DNA of 64,000 bases from Daphnia carinata (taxonomy: Eukaryota; Arthropoda; Branchiopoda; Diplostraca; Daphniidae). A program made the position numbers and the translations under genes. The first letter of the stretch is position 1; each line of letters starts with the position of its first letter. The stretch is taken from assembly GCF_022539665.2 (NCBI RefSeq), contig NC_081333.1, positions 7,500,971 through 7,564,970 of the forward strand. The letters run 5' to 3'. The notes below the pieces were generated by a model, which saw nothing but the letters and a program-made list of their open reading frames with translations, was not told where the DNA came from and searched no databases. Shown here piece by piece: positions 60,657-64,000 of the stretch.

Positions 60657-63600
60657 CCTGAGCTCTATCCCATCTGTCCGACTTCCTTCCGGCGCGCACA
60701 GAGCAACGAGACGCAATCGAGAACGAGAAGAGTGTGCAGTTACTGCTAGCCAATGTTCTCACATTTTATTTTTTGATATGTAAAAAAAAAAAATGTGGGG
60801 GAATAGGGGGGGAATAGAAAGGGTAGATTATAGACTGATTAGCCATCAGGTCACAATCAGCGTATGCGCACTCCATCGATTAGGGCGGAAAATATTTTCA
60901 ACGAAAATTGTAATTATCAAAAGGCTTTTCAAATGAGTTTGATATATCGAGATCGTTAAAATGATTGAATCGGTCCCGTACACAGTTCATAGAGTTTTCG
61001 GACATTGGTACATAATTAACAGCCCGTATCATACACTGAAAAGTTGATATGGTTTTGTATGTTAGAACGTGGGAGAAAATGTATAAGCAGCAACCGGGGA
61101 AATAAAACTAGGGAATTGGCGGTTTGTTTGAATCCTTGCATCTACATCCGTTTCCAAATGTGAGAAAAAAAAAAGAAAATCCTGCTGGTCTTGAATTCAT
61201 ACACGTCGAAATGAAGGGCGAAAAACACATTCGGTGAGAACTTGTTAGTTCAACAATTCTCAAACGCATTGAATGGTCCCCTATAAAAGAAGAATGAAGG
61301 AGAAGAAAAGGATTGAAATCAAACATTCAAGATCCAATGCCCTTGCTATTTACGAGTTATTAGCGCGATGAGTGCGCGTGAAAAAAAAATGGGGGGGAGG
61401 GGGGGAGGACCTTAAAGCATTGCAGGCGAAACCATCCGAGCTAATAGTTCGCAACGAGAAGAAACAGCAGCATAACATTTCACGCTTGACAGGTCTTTCA
61501 AGCGGTGCCGATCAACAGTTTTCGGAGCCTGATAGTTAAGAACGCATTGACGCGTCCAATTTCGAATTCGGATCGTGTACCAGTGGCTATTGTATTACTA
61601 AATATCTGCGTGCCTCGATTGTCGAGTTATATACGGCGATTCAAAGGGTCATTTGACCGCTATGTTGAACATCGGCTTTTTACGGTGGAATCCCCCGCTC
61701 TCCAATCAAGCTGACGAACAACGGGTGGGGGGGGGGGGGGCGTGGGGGGTATTTACTACACAACTAATCTATCTATCTACACTACACACTAGTGGCTATA
61801 ATAATATATAGTAAGGCCAATATATAAGGCGTGTATTAGTAATAAGCCGAAAGCGTTGAAGCTCAGCTTTATATGGACAAAAGGATAAATCTGATGATCT
61901 CGGCCCGAGCTAACTACTTCATCGCAACAAGAGATGGGTGTGTTCAATATATAAGAAAAGGATATACGGGCATGGTATGTGGAGCCGTGCGAAAATGTCG
62001 ATGCCTCCTCAATGACGTTCAGGGAATGCCGGGGTTACACAAAAGAAGAAAAAAAAAGATAACAAAAAGGGAAAGAAGACAAGGAAGAATTGAAGCTGTA
62101 TTCTATATAGTATAGAGTCTAAAGAGGGTGGGTCCTATAGAGGATACGTAAGCCATCAACGAGAAAGAGAACCCAGGGTGTTGCTAATGCTCTTAACTTT
62201 TCAGCTTTTTTTTTTCTGTTCGCGTTGGTCCTTCTTTTCTTTTCCACATTTTTATTTTCTTTTATGTACCAATTCCTCGTCTTTTCTCTCTAGTAGAAAC
62301 AACCTATTTAGAAAGTTGCATTTCTTTTTTGTTGCTGTCTCCTTTTATTTGCTTCTAAAATCCTGAACGGCTCATTCGGGAATTGCTTACGTTTTTACTC
62401 GTCCGCCTGTTTTCGTCAGTTCACAAACAGGCAGTAAAGTAACGAGGGACATGTTACACTACAGATAGGCAAGCCAGAGGAGACTTTGATAGTAGCGCGT
62501 GTGCGTATCAGAGGCCTTTCTCAAGAGTCCGGGCAACAGCTGCAAGATGTCGCACGAAGATGAGCTGATTAGGGCGTTAGCCGCCTTCGATTCGTTTTTA
62601 TAGTTACAATGGCGGCGCTTTCCAACACCGTCATCCACCTCACACCATCCACACACACACACCGGATATACAGTATATATTATGCAAGGCTATCCATATC
62701 CTTTGCTCTGTTTTGGGGAAGGGAATTTACGCAGCCTTCTCTTTATCGGTCTATTCATATTATCCGTCGTGTTCAATTATTCATTCAAATCGTTTTCATG
62801 TTCGCTCTTTTTTCGATCGTTCACCGCTAGCGACTGATGGTAGCGCATTATCCATAGTACATCTAACACCTCCTTTAATTCAACCTTTCGTTCAGTGGTT
62901 ACGTGTATATATATACATATATATTCAACAGCAATGTATACGGCCGTTATTTGAACGCCTTCGCTATACGTGGCCTCCCTGTTTTGACGTAATAACGGGG
63001 CACGTTCCCGGGAAGGTCACGATGGGGCGGTTTGCAATGTGGAGGACCTTCCAATAAAAAAAGGTGACCTTATTAGAATAGCGAAGCAACACCCAAGTCG
63101 TTTGAATCGCTCCAAAAGGTCCTCCCCCCTCAAAATTCACCTGTTTTTCACGCTGCGTAATAGTGACCCACTGGGCAATTGTGGATACAGGGGGGGTGGG
63201 GGGGGGTGGTAGTTATTTAAGACTGGACCCCGTTATTTCTATAAACAACGAGCCCAAAAGTTTTCACTACGTGTGACGTACAGTATTAAAAAAAAGAAAA
63301 CTTTAAGAGCTTGAAGGAGAAGAGGGGTTAGAGAGAAAGAACAACAGCCTGTGCACAACGGGGTGCGATGGATAACGTTCTATGACATGTCATCAAAAGT
63401 TTTTCGAGGCAGAAAAAAAAAGAAAGAAATGACTAGAGAATCGCCTGAGTGTCTGTGAACTTTATTTTTTTTCATGCCCTCATTCGTCATCATCTCCGGC
63501 TGTTTGTGTGTGTGTGATGTCTGGCGTTATTATAATATAGGGTATACAGAGCGCGCACGGAGCCATGGGACGTATAAGCGCATCGACACCTGCAAACTGG

Positions 63601-64000
63601 CGCAACCGCTCCCTCGGGCCTCATGAATATTCGCTTATGCCTTTATCACTTTTTGGCCATTATCGGACATTGTCTGCACGCGTGATGCCATTTCTTTTAG
63701 CATCCCGCAACTGACCACCAGCAGCGATCGTATATTTCAATTCGCAACTACGTGGCTATAATGTATTCTGCATTAAAAGAAAAGGAGAAAGTCAGGCAAC
63801 AGAGGAATAAAGGGAGTTTTATTCCAAAGTGAAAATTAAATTACTTAATGAAAACGACACTGACGGTTTGAATTAAGCCGGACGTAACCAAGGCAACGCG
63901 AACGCGGCCAAAAAATATAAAAATAAATGATGAGGCTTTCTCTTTCTTTTTGTTTTGTAAATTATGCATAGACAATCCTGTTGCGGCAGCTGCGGTTTGA
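60657..64000. other. no supported gene
   Basis: G-rich runs near 61392, 61727 and 63190, AT tracts and short plus-strand open frames (61505..61714 and 61873..62115) of background length. The second begins with an ATG (MDKRINLMISARANYFIATR) but has no other support. Confidence 0.45.

Noticed and set aside
1-64000. CRISPR arrays, bacterial operons, rRNA genes
   Set aside because: No spaced direct repeats of CRISPR type, no prokaryotic gene organisation and no rRNA sequence recognised; the 14-nt arrays have 4-nt spacers and are simple tandem repeats.

Overview
Eukaryotic, almost certainly arthropod, sequence. The one gene recognised with confidence is a two-exon, minus-strand Snail-superfamily zinc-finger gene of the Scratch type (scrt) at 52333..55443. 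It has a SNAG-like N-terminus, the Scratch signature [16 protein letters not shown], a PQDLS CtBP-type motif and five C2H2/C2HC fingers. Spliceosomal GT-AG introns, very dense A/T homopolymers and dinucleotide microsatellites, and TATA/TCAG-type core promoters fit a compact crustacean genome. A branchiopod such as Daphnia is my best guess, but this is an inference from general character and not from a diagnostic marker.

Layout. 1..10.8 kb: simple-repeat-rich sequence with one possible plus-strand pair of terminal exons (2069..2389). 10.8..12.6 kb: a higher-complexity block in which a series of short minus-strand open segments can be joined in frame across 56-130 nt introns with one gap; this is probably a real gene that I cannot name. 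Three further small exon candidates in matching phase lie upstream of it at 15.3, 16.9 and 21.1 kb. 21.3..52.3 kb: a long, apparently gene-poor stretch full of microsatellites, with two arrays of an unusual 14-nt repeat (core GTCGGGCTTA) in AT-rich islands at 27.4 and 38.2 kb and a few open segments of protein-like composition. 52.3..55.8 kb: scrt with a 1,047-nt intron and a TATA box about 340 nt upstream of its start codon. 55.8..64 kb: more repeat-rich sequence with a possible small two-exon plus-strand gene at 57.0..57.5 kb and a 130-codon open segment near 60.5 kb.

How the parts relate. Scratch proteins are neural transcriptional repressors. The SNAG-like start and PQDLS motif in this copy point to two co-repressor contacts (LSD1/CoREST-type and CtBP). 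The quiet 30-kb flank on its 3' side resembles the regulatory desert often seen beside developmental transcription factors, but no conserved element can be identified without comparison. No CRISPR array, rRNA, confident tRNA, intact transposon or viral gene was recognised. Apart from scrt, single-exon open frames have background-like lengths, and many are inflated by poly-A/poly-T tracts, so all other coding calls are tentative.
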